Shown here one piece after another: positions 23,804 through 35,800 of a DNA stretch of 64,000 bases. Each line of letters begins with the position of its first letter. Within the stretch, counting starts at the first letter, position 1. The DNA lies in contig CM036639.1 in the NCBI GenBank assembly GCA_020746105.1, forward strand, positions 1,302,001 through 1,366,000. The letters are read 5' to 3'. The notes beneath the pieces are model-generated. The model was given only the letters and a program-made list of their open reading frames with translations. It made no database searches and was not told where the DNA came from. The position numbers were made by a program, and so were the translations under genes. Origin of the DNA: Trogon surrucura. Lineage: Eukaryota; Chordata; Aves; Trogoniformes; Trogonidae.

Positions 23804-26800
23804 ATGCGGAGGGAGATGAACGGGGTCACTAAGAGCCGCTTTGAGGTGAGGCCCCGGGGGTGACGCGGGGGGGGGAAGGGGACAGGCCGCAGTGTCCCCT
23901 CCCCCGGGTGGGCTGAGCCTCCCCCGCGACAATCGCGACAAAGCCTGGAAGGGAGGGAGGGAGGGGGGGGGGAACTGTATGAGCCGGGGGGGGGAGGTTC
24001 CCGCAGGGCTGGAGCCCCCTCGTACCCCCCAAGCTCTGCGGGGGGGCTGTGACCCGGGGGGGGGGCGATGTGACGTTCTTCCCCCCCCAACCCACGGAGC
24101 GGGGAGGGGGTTCCCCTGTCAGCTGCGAACTCCCACCGGGGGGGCGCGGGGGGGGGTCAGGGCTGCTGCCAACGTGTTGCTGCGCTGGCGGCCGAGTTGG
24201 TGATGGAGAAAGGGACGTGGGAAAGAGCCTGGAAAATGGGGGGGGGGGGGGGGGAGGCTGGGGAGGGGAAGGGGTGTCTTTTTTGGGGGAGGGAGGGGCA
24301 GTAACCGGCGGGGAAAAATAATAAAAAAAAGTGATCGGAGGGAAGTGGGGGCCGGAGAGGACGGAAGGAGCGGAGGGTAAAACAATAAGATCTATTGAGG
24401 GCGGGTGGCACAAAGCGGGCTGGGGGGCCGGGGGGGGCCGGTTCCAGCCCGGCACTGCTGGAAGAGCTGCTACCCCGGCTTGGGGGGGTCCAGGGGGGCA
24501 CCGGGGGTTGAGGGAGGCCCTGGTGGAGGATGGAACCCCCCGCCTGGCCCTCATCTCCACCGCCCGGGCAGCGTGAGAGGAAGAAGAAGCCCAGAACGGT
24601 AAAGATGTGCCTGTGCCCCCCCCTTTATAAACGGGGGGGGGGGGCGGGAAGGCTCTCTGGTTAATGATAAACTGAAGAGTGCCTGGTTCTGCAGCGCCAA
24701 AATCTGCGGGATCTGGCCCTGGAGTTGGGAAAGGTGCAGGAAATAATGGGGCTGTGGTGCCGCACATGGGATTGTTTTCCTGCTCTAGCGAGGCCCCGGC
24801 AGCCGCTGGCAATAAGCAGGAGCGGTAAGATCTGATCGGCTCCGTTCAGAGGGGTTTCGGGCCGGGCAGCGTTACAATATTCGTGTTTCTTCAGCGTCCA
24901 GATGATAAAAACACGGGACTAAAGCTGGGAGCTCGGGCAGAGAAGGCTGAGCGCAGAACGTGTTTTATCCGGGGTTATTGTTTTTACTGTTCTAGTCTGT
25001 TCTTGGCTGCATGGGCTTGTTTTTTTTTTTATTTTTTTTTCGGAGAGAGGGTTTTTTTTTCCCCTGCAGAGCGGCTGGTTACAGAGCAGGGTAATAAAAC
25101 CACGCTGGTGGCAGCCTTCTGGGCCGGGGGAGACACCTCCTTGTACAGCAACAACCTTTTCTTCTCGCTTAAGCGCTGTCGTGAAACGCGGGAGTTCATC
25201 CCAGCATTGGGAGAGCTTTTCTTCAGGGTGGTACCAAAACGGGGTGAACCCAATTCGTTGTGGAGGAAGAGTGAGGAAGAGCTTTGATTTATTTTTCTTT
25301 ATTTCCTGGAATTATGTGTTACTTTCTTCCGACAGTAAAAAAGGGACGAGTTGAAATGCTCAAAGAGCGTTTGAGCTTGAAATTATTATTTTTAAATTCT
25401 ATGTTTGTACAGGAAGAGTTGCCGAGTATGGAAAAGGCTTATTTTGAGCTACAAGAAGTGCCTTTAAGCATTATCCCCTTTCTTGGACGTGTTTTGGTTG
25501 GTAAATCGAGGGCTGGTTTTCTTGGCCCTAGCATTGATTATCTCTGACCCAGTCACCTATATATCCTGGAAGGGACGAGTTTAGAGCTCTCTTGCTTTAA
25601 ATACTTGGTTTTCCAGCGAGAGCGTTTTGGTCTGAAAAGCCTCTACACCGTCGGTGCGTTCACACTTATAAACAGATTTATTTTTCAGGGGGGAAGCACG
25701 GGTGGGCAAACAGTCTGCAGCGTTCCTGCTGTCAGAGCCCCCGACGAGAGCGCGCGTCTCGGTGCGATCGTTCGTCTCCGCCGCGACGTGAGGACGATTA
25801 ACGCAAAAAAAAACCGTGTTGGGGCTGGGAGCTGCCGTTGAGTAGTCGAGATCGACCACGGGGTGGGTGAGGAGTTCTCCTCCCACGGAGCCCCTCGGTG
25901 CCGGGCACGGAGCTGCCTGCCGGGGTGGTTTCGCTGCCTTAGTGGTGGTAAGTAGGGCCTTGGAGCGTCTGGAGTCTCCTCTTGGGGGGGAAAAACCAAG
26001 AAATAGCTCGATGCAGAGTTGTGACTAATGTATATTGTGTCTGCTTCAGGCTTTAAATAGCAACTGGATTGTCGAGGGGGAGTTTGGTTTGCGTTTTCGG
26101 GCTGAGTTTATTGTCTTTTGTTAAGCCCCACAAACAGATTCCTGAACTATTGTTGTCGGGTAATTTTAAAATCCCATCCAGATTGGATTTGATAACCGCC
26201 CCTCCTTACTGCAGGAATGAAATATGGTCGTGGAATATGGGCTAAGCTGCTTAGCTCTGGGGGGGGGGGGTTCTGGTACGTACGTACAGCCAGCCCTGCC
26301 CGCGGGGGAGAATGGGGCTCTTTCTTTGCAGCGAAAGAATGAACTGCGGCGTGCCCAGCCGAACGAGCATATTCTAAATAAGTCCCTTTATGGGCCACCA
26401 CAGAGAAAACAACCACTTGCTGCAGCAAAGCAAACAAAAAGGGAAAACGTTACCCAGACTGACTCCTGATTTTCTGCGGTGCCGGTCTGACGCGGAGCGT
26501 GGCCGCCGGGTGTTGGGGTTTCTCTGCCTCCCGCCGCACCTCGTACGAGCTCCAGCGAGGAGGAGGGGGAGTCCCCTCCTGATGCTTTCGAGCGATTCCG
26601 CTCTTTGGGGGCTCCTTTACCGCCCAGGGGCCCCGGTTCTCCTCGCTCCTTCAGCCGGTGTCACCCGTGTTCTTCTGGCCTGGGATGTCACCTGGAGACC
26701 GAGTGTCCCGGGCTCCCTTTCGCTGACTTTTAAGCTGTCCCCGTGCAGGGATCTCTTGCCCTGCAGTGTCTCGTGTTCTGTTGAGCCACACTGCCAGGCT

Positions 26801-29800
26801 TAAAGAATTATAGTGGCTTTTTTTTATTATTTTTTCCCAGGCTGTGAGCAGTGCAGGTAGTCTCTTCTACACCCTTGCACAAAGGCAGCACCACCAAAAA
26901 GAAATAAAAAGCACCATCCTTTCTAGCTTCCTTGGGGAGCCTTCCGAACCTCCGACGAGCAGGAGCTGATTCTGGCTGTGAAGTGTTTCTTTATGGGGTG
27001 GTTTGGCCTGTTAGAAAAAGAAAAGTGAGCACCAGGGATGTATCTGAGGAAGGAGCCTGTGCCTGGGCACCTCCAGCGGGACAGAGACACCGATTCGCGG
27101 CGTTTTGCTCCTCCGTGGGCTCGGGATCCTCGCCGTGAGGGAATTCTGGCTCCTCCGCGCGGGGCCGGTGCTGGCCCCGGTTCCCAGGTCTCGCTGGGCT
27201 CTAGACGCGCCGCGGGGTGGGGGGAGCTGGAAGCAAAACCAGCGACTGGAAACGCCGACGCTGCTCTTGCCCACGTCGCCCAGCCCGGCAGGGCGGCGGC
27301 GTTGGACTGAGACGCTCGATTCTCGGCAGGTGGCTGGTGGTGTGGCTCGTAAGCAACGAGAAAGAAGCTAAAAATAAGGATTTGGGGAGGGCTGCAGAGC
27401 TGATGGCTTTTCCATACTCTCGTTCGCTCCCCCCATTTATTATTTTCATCCTGGTGCTCCCTCGTGCCCAGGTAATCCCTTTTTTAAGTCAGTGCTTTCG
27501 TTGGCGGATGAGTAATAAAATGTTCCTTTCCTGTGTGCGAAGCGGCGCTTCGAAAGCCGGGATAGGAGGAGGTGTGAGCTACAAGTTGTGTTCCACACCC
27601 CCCCCCGGGCTGCTCCTGCGGCCGGCCCCGTCCTCTCGGAGAGGAAAGAGGAATTGGGGGAAGTAAAAGAGACTCGACCCCAGCTGCGGGCACTGGGAAG
27701 GATTAAACATGGATTTGGGTGGAGGAGGGGGGAGTTTTAACTGCCTGAATTTCTCCTTTGCCACCTGTTCGCTGTGTTCTGCCGTGCGGGTGCCGTGCAG
27801 ACACGTTGCCGAAAGCCGGAGGAGGCAAAACATGAGACAAGTTAATGGTGAAGTTGACCGATAAAGAAAAGGTATTTCAGAAACCAGCTCTGTTTGCTTT
27901 TCTTTCACCTTATTTTTTTTTTTTTTCTTTCAAATGGATGCTGTGAGCTCCCTCACCTCGTAGCCTTTGCACGAGGCAGCCCCGAGCACATCCCCGCTGT
28001 AACGAGGCAGAGCAGCGGCTTTCCAGGCGCCGGATTATGCGTGTGCTCTGACCTTAGCCCGCGTCGCCTCGGAGACCGAGCTCGCCTCGCGGAGTTTTAT
28101 TTTATTTTCCCTTTTTCCCAAATGGGTTTCTCCTCTCCCTCCTTCCCTCTGCGAGGGGCTGCGCCCGCGAGCTGGGCAGCGGCGGAAACGCCGGCGAGCG
28201 GGCGTTTCGGCAGGAAATAGAAGCAGAAATGCCAGAAAAAAGCTGCATTTCCTTGCCCGTCCCTGCTGCGGCCGCGGTCAGGGATGCTCGAGGGGTGCTC
28301 GGTACCCAGGGAGAGGCACGGGGCGGTCGTGGCTTGCGAAACAGGAAAGGGAGTTGGGGAGCCTGGGTGTCGTGTTTTATTTAGATCCCATTATTAATCG
28401 GGGCCGGGGCCGGATCGGGTAATTACTGTTTTCGCTGTCGGGTTGCCTTGACTCACGCCATTAGGAAAGAGCCCGGCGTGAAACGTTTCACCCGCGCGGC
28501 CGATCCGTCGGGTTTGTGTTCGTGTGGACCCTCCTTTTACCTCTGGGAAACGCACCCCGTGGCCTCACACCCCGTCGCAGGGAGCGTTGGGTTGGGGTTT
28601 CTTTTTGAGGCTTCTCTTTGAGACTCTATTTCCAGGTCTGTACGCTGATAATACCGTCATCATCTCTCTGATACCAGCTGAACACAAACCCAGTAAGGGA
28701 AAAAAAAAACCCTCATTGCCAGTCGTGTGGAGCTGCAGGCTTTGGAGCGGAGCAGAACTGTGAGAAATTTGTTTATCAAAGCAGCTTGTTTGTCTCCGTA
28801 CGCGACGAGGTGGAAGGGTCTGGTTTGGCCTGAAAATATTGAACCAAATCTCCGTTTTGGGGTTTGGTTGTTTTGCTTGTTTGGTTTGGTTTTGTTGGAG
28901 TTTTTCTTGGTAAATCGATCCGGACCGCATTTGTAGTAAACCTCTGCCGTGCTAAAAGGAGCCTGGAAAAAGGCAAAAATAGCGGCAGTGGGTATTTTAT
29001 AGCGCAGCCGCCGGCTGTGTCGCCGGGAAGTGAGGAAGCCTTTGTCTTATTTATATTCTCCTTCTCTATTGGGTGTTTCTTTTGTGGGCAACGACGTACG
29101 TTTAAGACTTGGAAAGGCGCGTGTGTGAGAGAGCAGCATCGTTGCGAACACCCGTAACAGGTCGTAAAACACGACGGCTCGTTGTGCACTGAGGTTTCCA
29201 GTGGCGCTGAAAAGAGAAGGTGCCCCCAAACCAGCCGGGACGGCGGCGCGCCCGGTGGCTTTGCTTCTCTCCTCGGCCGGCGCCGAGCTCCGCGCTTCTG
29301 GGGCGCGCGAGCCGCCGCCGCCGCTTTCGTTCAGCACCAGATCCAACTTCTGGGGAGGGTAAAGCTGACGAGCTGCGAGCTGCTGCCTCCCCCCGCCCCG
29401 ATGCGTCGCCGGGGCTGCTTCGCGTCCCGCGGGGCTGCGGGTCTCCCGCGCCGGGCGCCTTCGGAATTGCGATGTAAAACCCGAAGGCAGCGAGCTCTTT
29501 AGGGGCAGGCGTGGGGTGCTTTTTTTTTTTAATTTGTGGGGAGCTGTCTCCGAGCCGAGATCGGGACAGAAGAGCAGAAGGGATGAGAAAAACGGGCACG
29601 AACGCACCCTCTGGTATCTGGCGGCGCTTTCGGTGGTTTTTAGGAAAGCGGAGCGGAGCGCGCGGGGCTCCCGCTCGAGGTGGTGTTTCGGAAGCGCCCT
29701 TCGAGTACCTCGCCTGCACATCTCCGGGAAGTTTTGCTTTTTGAGTGCAGCAGCGTGACCTCGCGCGTGGGCCGATGAACGGCCCCGTGAAGCGGTTCTC

Positions 29801-32800
29801 CGTGTCGGAGGCGCGCGCATCGCGTGTTCTCTGCCGCGGGCTCGGCTCCTGCGGCGCTTCGCTAGTCCTGCGTTCGGCCTCGTGCTCGCGGCGTTGTTGA
29901 TCCAAAACAAAATAAAATTCAGGGGCTGTTTATTTCACCTCGTTTCCGAATGCAGAACAGAGTCGGCCGTGGCCCAGCTCGCTCTGGCTTTTCCAAAGCG
30001 GCCCCAGGCAGGTGAGGAAGGAGGGATCCGACGGTGCCCGTCGAGTGCGTTGCCCATCAAGCTATTTTTAGGCACATTAAGCCTGTGATAAGCTTTTTTT
30101 TTTTTCCTTTTCTTTTCCTCAACCAGGGTCTATTTTGTCTCGCTTTGGCACTGCTTAGTCACGGCTGGGTTTGAGCGCAGATACGCTCAACCGGTTGGGT
30201 TTTTTCGAGTCCTCCGTGTAACCAAAGGGAAGATTCACCCGCTCCGAGCCTCGCGTGGATGTGGACGCCTTGATGCTTCGTATCCCATCCTGTGCTTCGC
30301 CGTCGCTTCTTGTGTGAATTCTCTCTGCCGTGTCGTTCATTTTCTCTGCCTTTTGGGTTTACTTTTTGTTCTTTTGGGTTATTTTTGCCCTGTGGCAGCC
30401 ATAGAATTTTTATTCCGACCTGAACGGGACCGGAGGCGAGGGATTTGTTGACAGGGTTTGCAAGAAGTCACTTTGCTGAGCTTTTTCTGAAGGAAACGCT
30501 GAACAAATTCCACTTTTTTCTTGTTTTGTCTTTCGTGCTCAGCTTTTTTCTTCCTAGGTGGGCGTCGTGCTGTGTCACCGCGTGTCTCCTCTTGTTTGAG
30601 TGACTCTGCCGGGCTCGTTCGTCTCCGCATGGACCCCGGCAGATCAGAGGGGGGTAAATGAATCCCCCCAGCAGTGCTGGACGTCGGGATGTGAGCAGCA
30701 GCTGACGAAAACCTCCCAGGGCACCTCCAACTCGTCGGGGTTGAAGCACTTGGGATGAATTAGCGCGGATGTTTTGTTTCCCTCACTTCAGAGCAGCGAA
30801 AGGCTCTCGCTGGACTCTCCGGGTTGATCTCTGCTCGATGGCACAAACTGGGAGGGGACGTAACCTGGCGACTCGCGCCGGCGACAGGGGTGATCGGAGC
30901 TTGGGGTGGCAACTGTCGATTCCTCGCCTTCGCGATCTTAAAAACGGCTTCCAGAGCACGTTACTTGCTCTCTAATAATTGCAGTCTGGTTTCTGTCTTG
31001 GCTTTAATTGCTGAGTTTCCCGTGGTTGTGAGCGGCTGCGGAGGGTCTGGCCGGCGTTCGCTTTGCGGAGCGAGGGCAGCGAGATCGAGATCGAAGCAAC
31101 ATCTGGGATTTCGTCCTGGGCACACGGTTCCCTTTCTCTTGTGTGTTTGTGAGCAGTTTCCCTCACGCTATTTCTGTTGCACAACAAGTTGAAGGACTTA
31201 AACCCCAGAGTATTCACTGATTTACCATCGACTTTTAAGAGGGGATGCTTCTAAATTCCGTGTTATTTTGCGTGAACTTTGCTTAACGTGGTAACGTCCC
31301 ATTCCTCACATTTGTCCTCCGTTTCCGAAACGTTCAGAGCTTTCCGTTCCTGCTGCCCACCTGTGTGGACGTGTCTGTCGGTTGTTTTTCACGCTGAAAC
31401 CCGACGTCCAGCTTCTTTCTTTCCCTGTCTCTGCAGCAGCCCCGCTGACACCGTCGGCAGCGGCGCCTCGCTCGCGCTTCTCGGGCAGTTCCAGATGTGC
31501 AGCCACGTTCTGGAGGGGCCGGGCGCCCCGGAGCCCGGCTTATTTTTCGCTCCAGCACGCGTGGAGGTGGCTGACGGCGGGTCTCCGTGGAAGGGCTGGC
31601 TCCAGAGCCTTTGCTGCCCTTGTAGCCACTAATTCTGTAGAGCTCCCCATAAGCTTCATCCCTTTTTCCCCACTGAGCTTTGAGTTTTTCGCTTTAGAGG
31701 AAAAGCGTGCTGGAGTTCAAAGTCCGCATCCAGGCTGACGCTCGGGGCTCAGTTGTTGCCTTTGGCACCGACGCCTCTGCAGTTAAGCCTCGTGTGATTT
31801 TTTTCCATTTTTTTAATGTATTTTTAAGACCATCCGTCCCCCTCCCCGTCCTGATGCCAGATGCCCTCCCGGCTGCAAACCAGTGAATCCGTCCTCGCTC
31901 GCTGCTGCGTCGTGTGGAGGCACAGACGAGCGCTCGAGGTCCTGTTGGTGTCGATGGTGGCGCCTTTCCTGAGAGTTGACGTGGCTTCTCCAGCACTTTC
32001 AGGATGCCAGAGGCCTCGAAGAACTCTGCCTCTGGGCGTCTGTGTGCGGATAAAGGAGCCCAGCCTGGTGTGTCTTTGTCCAAACTGCGCTTTACTGGGG
32101 AAGAAATGTCCCTGCTGCTGTTCTAGTGGAAAGGGCTTTTTCATACATCAGAGGAGTAAATTGTTCTCTTAAAAATGCAGCCAGTAGCTTAAGAATAAGC
32201 TTAGAGAGGGCGGTTGTGAGCGCTTTGGGTAAGGTAAAACAAACGTGCTTTGCGTTCTGCACGTTAACATTCCCAGCTACTTCCAGCAAATGTTGAAACG
32301 ACTCGTTTGGGGACTTCTCAAGCGCGCTTTTTCCCAAACACACACACAAAAGAAGTGAAAAGCAGAACTTTTGTGCCCCGTAGGGACACCCCTCCAGCCC
32401 TTCCCCGACAGCAAAACGAGAACTGTTGCCAGATGTGACATTTACCGGGAAGCATCGCCCCTCCCTCCGCTGCGGGAGAGCTTTGGGACCACGAGCCTGC
32501 TCCGAGCCGGGCTCCATAGCGGATCCGATGGAGTTTTTCCAGCTCTCTGTGACCACTGAGTCAGTCGGGCACGTGGATGCCTCGTTCCCGTGCCAAATCC
32601 TGCTCACGTCCCCCTGCTCCGGGCAGCGTGCGGCTGGACCCGAAGGGGAGAACCACGGCGAGTCTCCGTGCTCGTCCGGCTTTTGCAGTTCGACCCGTGA
32701 CGCCACGAGACTCGACGAGTGGCTGCAGTAATGACACGACGCTCTGCTTTGTTTTCTAGCTCGAGTGACGCCCGCTCGGGGCGTTGCTTCACTTCCAGAG

Positions 32801-35800
32801 CTCGCAGCAACTGTTGCTCCTGTCCCTCTTTGCGTGTGTGACGAGCCCAGGACACCCGTAGGTGTTTCTTGTGTGGGGATGCTCGTAATTACACGCTGTC
32901 CCTCGGCCGCGCAGGTGACCCGGTTGGGTTCAACTCGACCGGTCCCTGCGTTGCAGCTCTTGTCCCTGCGTTGCAGCTCTTGTCCCTGCGTTGCAGCTCT
33001 TGTCCCTTGCCCTCTTAGCAAGAGAAATCCATGTGGCGGCCGCGGGACTGGGTGAATCCAGCCAGTTTGCGAAACTCTTCATATCCTGGAAGGCGAGGGA
33101 GGGGTTCTTGAGGCAAAGAGGGGATTGCACCTTGTGCGAGGTGGCTGCAGCGTGAGGCTGCGGCAGTGGTGCCTTTCGATGGCTTTTGTCCGAGACCAGT
33201 AAGAGATTTTTGGTAAAACGGCCGGGAGGTGCAGCGCTCTTACAAAGCTTTGTCCGGCTCCGGTGTTTTGGCAGGACATCTTTTTTTTTTTGCCTCGTAG
33301 CACCCTTAGAGCAACTTAAAACTAATTTAATGCAAGTCTAGAAGTCCAATGTCTGCCTGCACGGCGTGTGTTCTGGATTTATCCCAGGCTAGGAAAGGTT
33401 ATTTCCAACAAGGACAGTGCGCTGCTGCTCTGCCCTCAGCTCCAGGCGTGGGAAGGGCAATTTCATCCTCTCCCCCTTTCTATTTCTTCTGTGTAAGGGA
33501 CGTGGCTTCACCCAGCAGCAAACGTGATGCTTCGTGGCAGACTCTGTGTTTTGTACAGCCTGAAAAATTGACATAGAGGGAAGATAATGCTTTTCTGTAT
33601 CCTCTCAAGAATATCGTGTTCTGCTGAATAACGTTAGAGGATGCTGAACGAGGTGTTGGGAAAAGCAAACTTAGTTCGTTTAGAAGCAGAAAAGCCTGGA
33701 AATCTAGGATAGGCTTTAACATTTTTTTTTTCCAGACTAGTTTTATTCTTGAACGGACTCGCCAGAAGGGCAGAGTGTCCACAGGCGTGTGCAGCCAGCT
33801 GTCTGCGTCGCTGTGACTTAGCGGCGTGTCCCAACTCCAGCCTGTTTTTGCTCGGCCCCAGCTGTTGGAGCAGCAAATTCTGCAGGAAGGCTCGAGGAAA
33901 CAGCCGTGGGGCTGCACCCTGGCGCTGCTCAGCCTTCCAGCCGCGGGGAATTCCAGCGTCGAGGCTCTCCCGCCGAGCACATCCTGCCTCGGCCCCGTCG
34001 CGTGTAACTCCCAGGACTTCTTTAGTGACAAAAGCCTTCCCTGAGCGAAAACAAACCCCAAAAACCCAACCTGAGGGTTTGGTTTGCCCCGGAGTCACCG
34101 TAAGTCCAGAAGTTATCCGAGTGTGCTCGACGCCGGCGGCCGACGGGGACGGCTGCCGCGTTCTCACGGTGAAAATTGAATTCAGACAGAGCTTTGCTGC
34201 CAACACAGATGAGACAGAAGAAGCTGGCTGGCTGCTTCGGGAATCTCTATTTTAATACTTCCTGCCCCTTGCCTGTTCCTTCTGGTCGGGTTCCTTTGCG
34301 GAAGTCTCCTGCTCGATCTGGTCTGCTCCTTTTAATTTCTCTCCCCCCCCTTTTTTTTTGTTTTTTAGCGTGGGGGGTGCTTCAGATGTGAAATTCTGGT
34401 CTGAACAATGACGGGAAAGAGGCGAGATCTGCCTGTTGTGCCCGTGACTGGTGGAAGAAAAACCACAGTCTCGTTTTCCCGCGGATAATTTCTCAGCATT
34501 TCTCCTTGGGTCGAGCTTTCCCCGGAATTCCCTCGGTTCCCCAGCTGACGGGCTAAGCCGTCGAATGGGCTGACCCAGCCCCGGAAGACACATGCATGTC
34601 TGCTCCTTCCCAGCCCCGGCGGCTCTGCCCGAGCCCAAACACCGTCCCCGACGTGAGGAGATGCTCTCGTGCCCTGGTGTCTGAGGGAACAGACCCCCCA
34701 GCGTTGCTGTTGTCTGAGAAAACAGGAAAAAATTCCCGTGGAATGACCCGCAAAGCGAGTGGAGCCGTTAGGAGTTGCCGACTGGTGGTACCTTCTGGTG
34801 GGGAGTGACACAAGTGCCCGGGGAGGGGGGAAACCACATTTTTCTTCCATGTGACGTTTTGGGAAAGAACGCTGGAGAGTTCCCATCCCGCTTCGGTGTC
34901 TGGAGATAATCCGAAGCGAACCGTGATGGAGAAGCGCGGGTGTTACGCTCGGCGGGCTCGAAAGGTGTCGGGGTTAGTGTTCACCTGCAGCGGCGGCGTT
35001 GCTCTGCTGCCGGCTGGTCGGGGTGTGTTGAAGAAGCCCCTCGGAGGCAGCGCGATGACCACTGCCGCGACCCGCGGTGGTTTCTGTGCTGGGGGACGGG
35101 GTGGGGTTGGCGCTCGGGTGCGGAAGATTTGCTGCGGTGGAGGAGCTGTTGCCGGGCGGTGAGGCCCCGCCGAGCGGCTTCCTAAGCCACCGAGATCTGA
35201 CTTTCCTTTTTTAACTCTTAATCTGATCCTCTGCCACTTAAGCGACCCAGCTGATGCCGGGCTTTATTTGTTTTGCGCGCGCGCGGCTGAACCGATTCGG
35301 GTCCCTGGAGCCGCCGATCGGAGTCGGCTTTTTCCAGGCTGTAATTTCGGCCGCGGGTTCTGCCAGGTGTGCGGCGCGGGGAGATCAGCTCCCGGTTATC
35401 CCGGGAGATTACAGGGAAACTTTATTAATGAAGTTAAAGCTCCTTCTCCTCGTTCCCTGCTTTGCTTCTGGGAATGTTGGAAATAGGCTTCTGAACGGCG
35501 TCGGGCATCGCCGCGCAGACCCCTCGAACCGCTCCTCCCGCCGGCGCGTGGGGCTCGTTGGTTTGTGCGGTTTTCCCCACGGCACGGCAACGCCAGCTCT
35601 TGAAAATAGGTGTAGAAACTGCTCCAGCAGCACTTCGGGCTTTGCTGCTTGTTTTTCTTAGAACTCGTTTCGAAAGAGAGGTTTCGCTCTGGCAGCTGGG
35701 GAGGTTATTTCAGCTGGTCCCGACCTTTCCGCGCCGTCACACCTTTGCGTGGGGCTCTTTGCTGTTGGGGAAACCAGTTTTTTAAACTCCGTGGGATGTC

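Noticed and set aside
23114..24812. Minus-strand open frames of up to 327 codons over the FBXL20 promoter
   Set aside because: Stop-poor GC-rich DNA; proline/glycine low complexity with no splice or family support.
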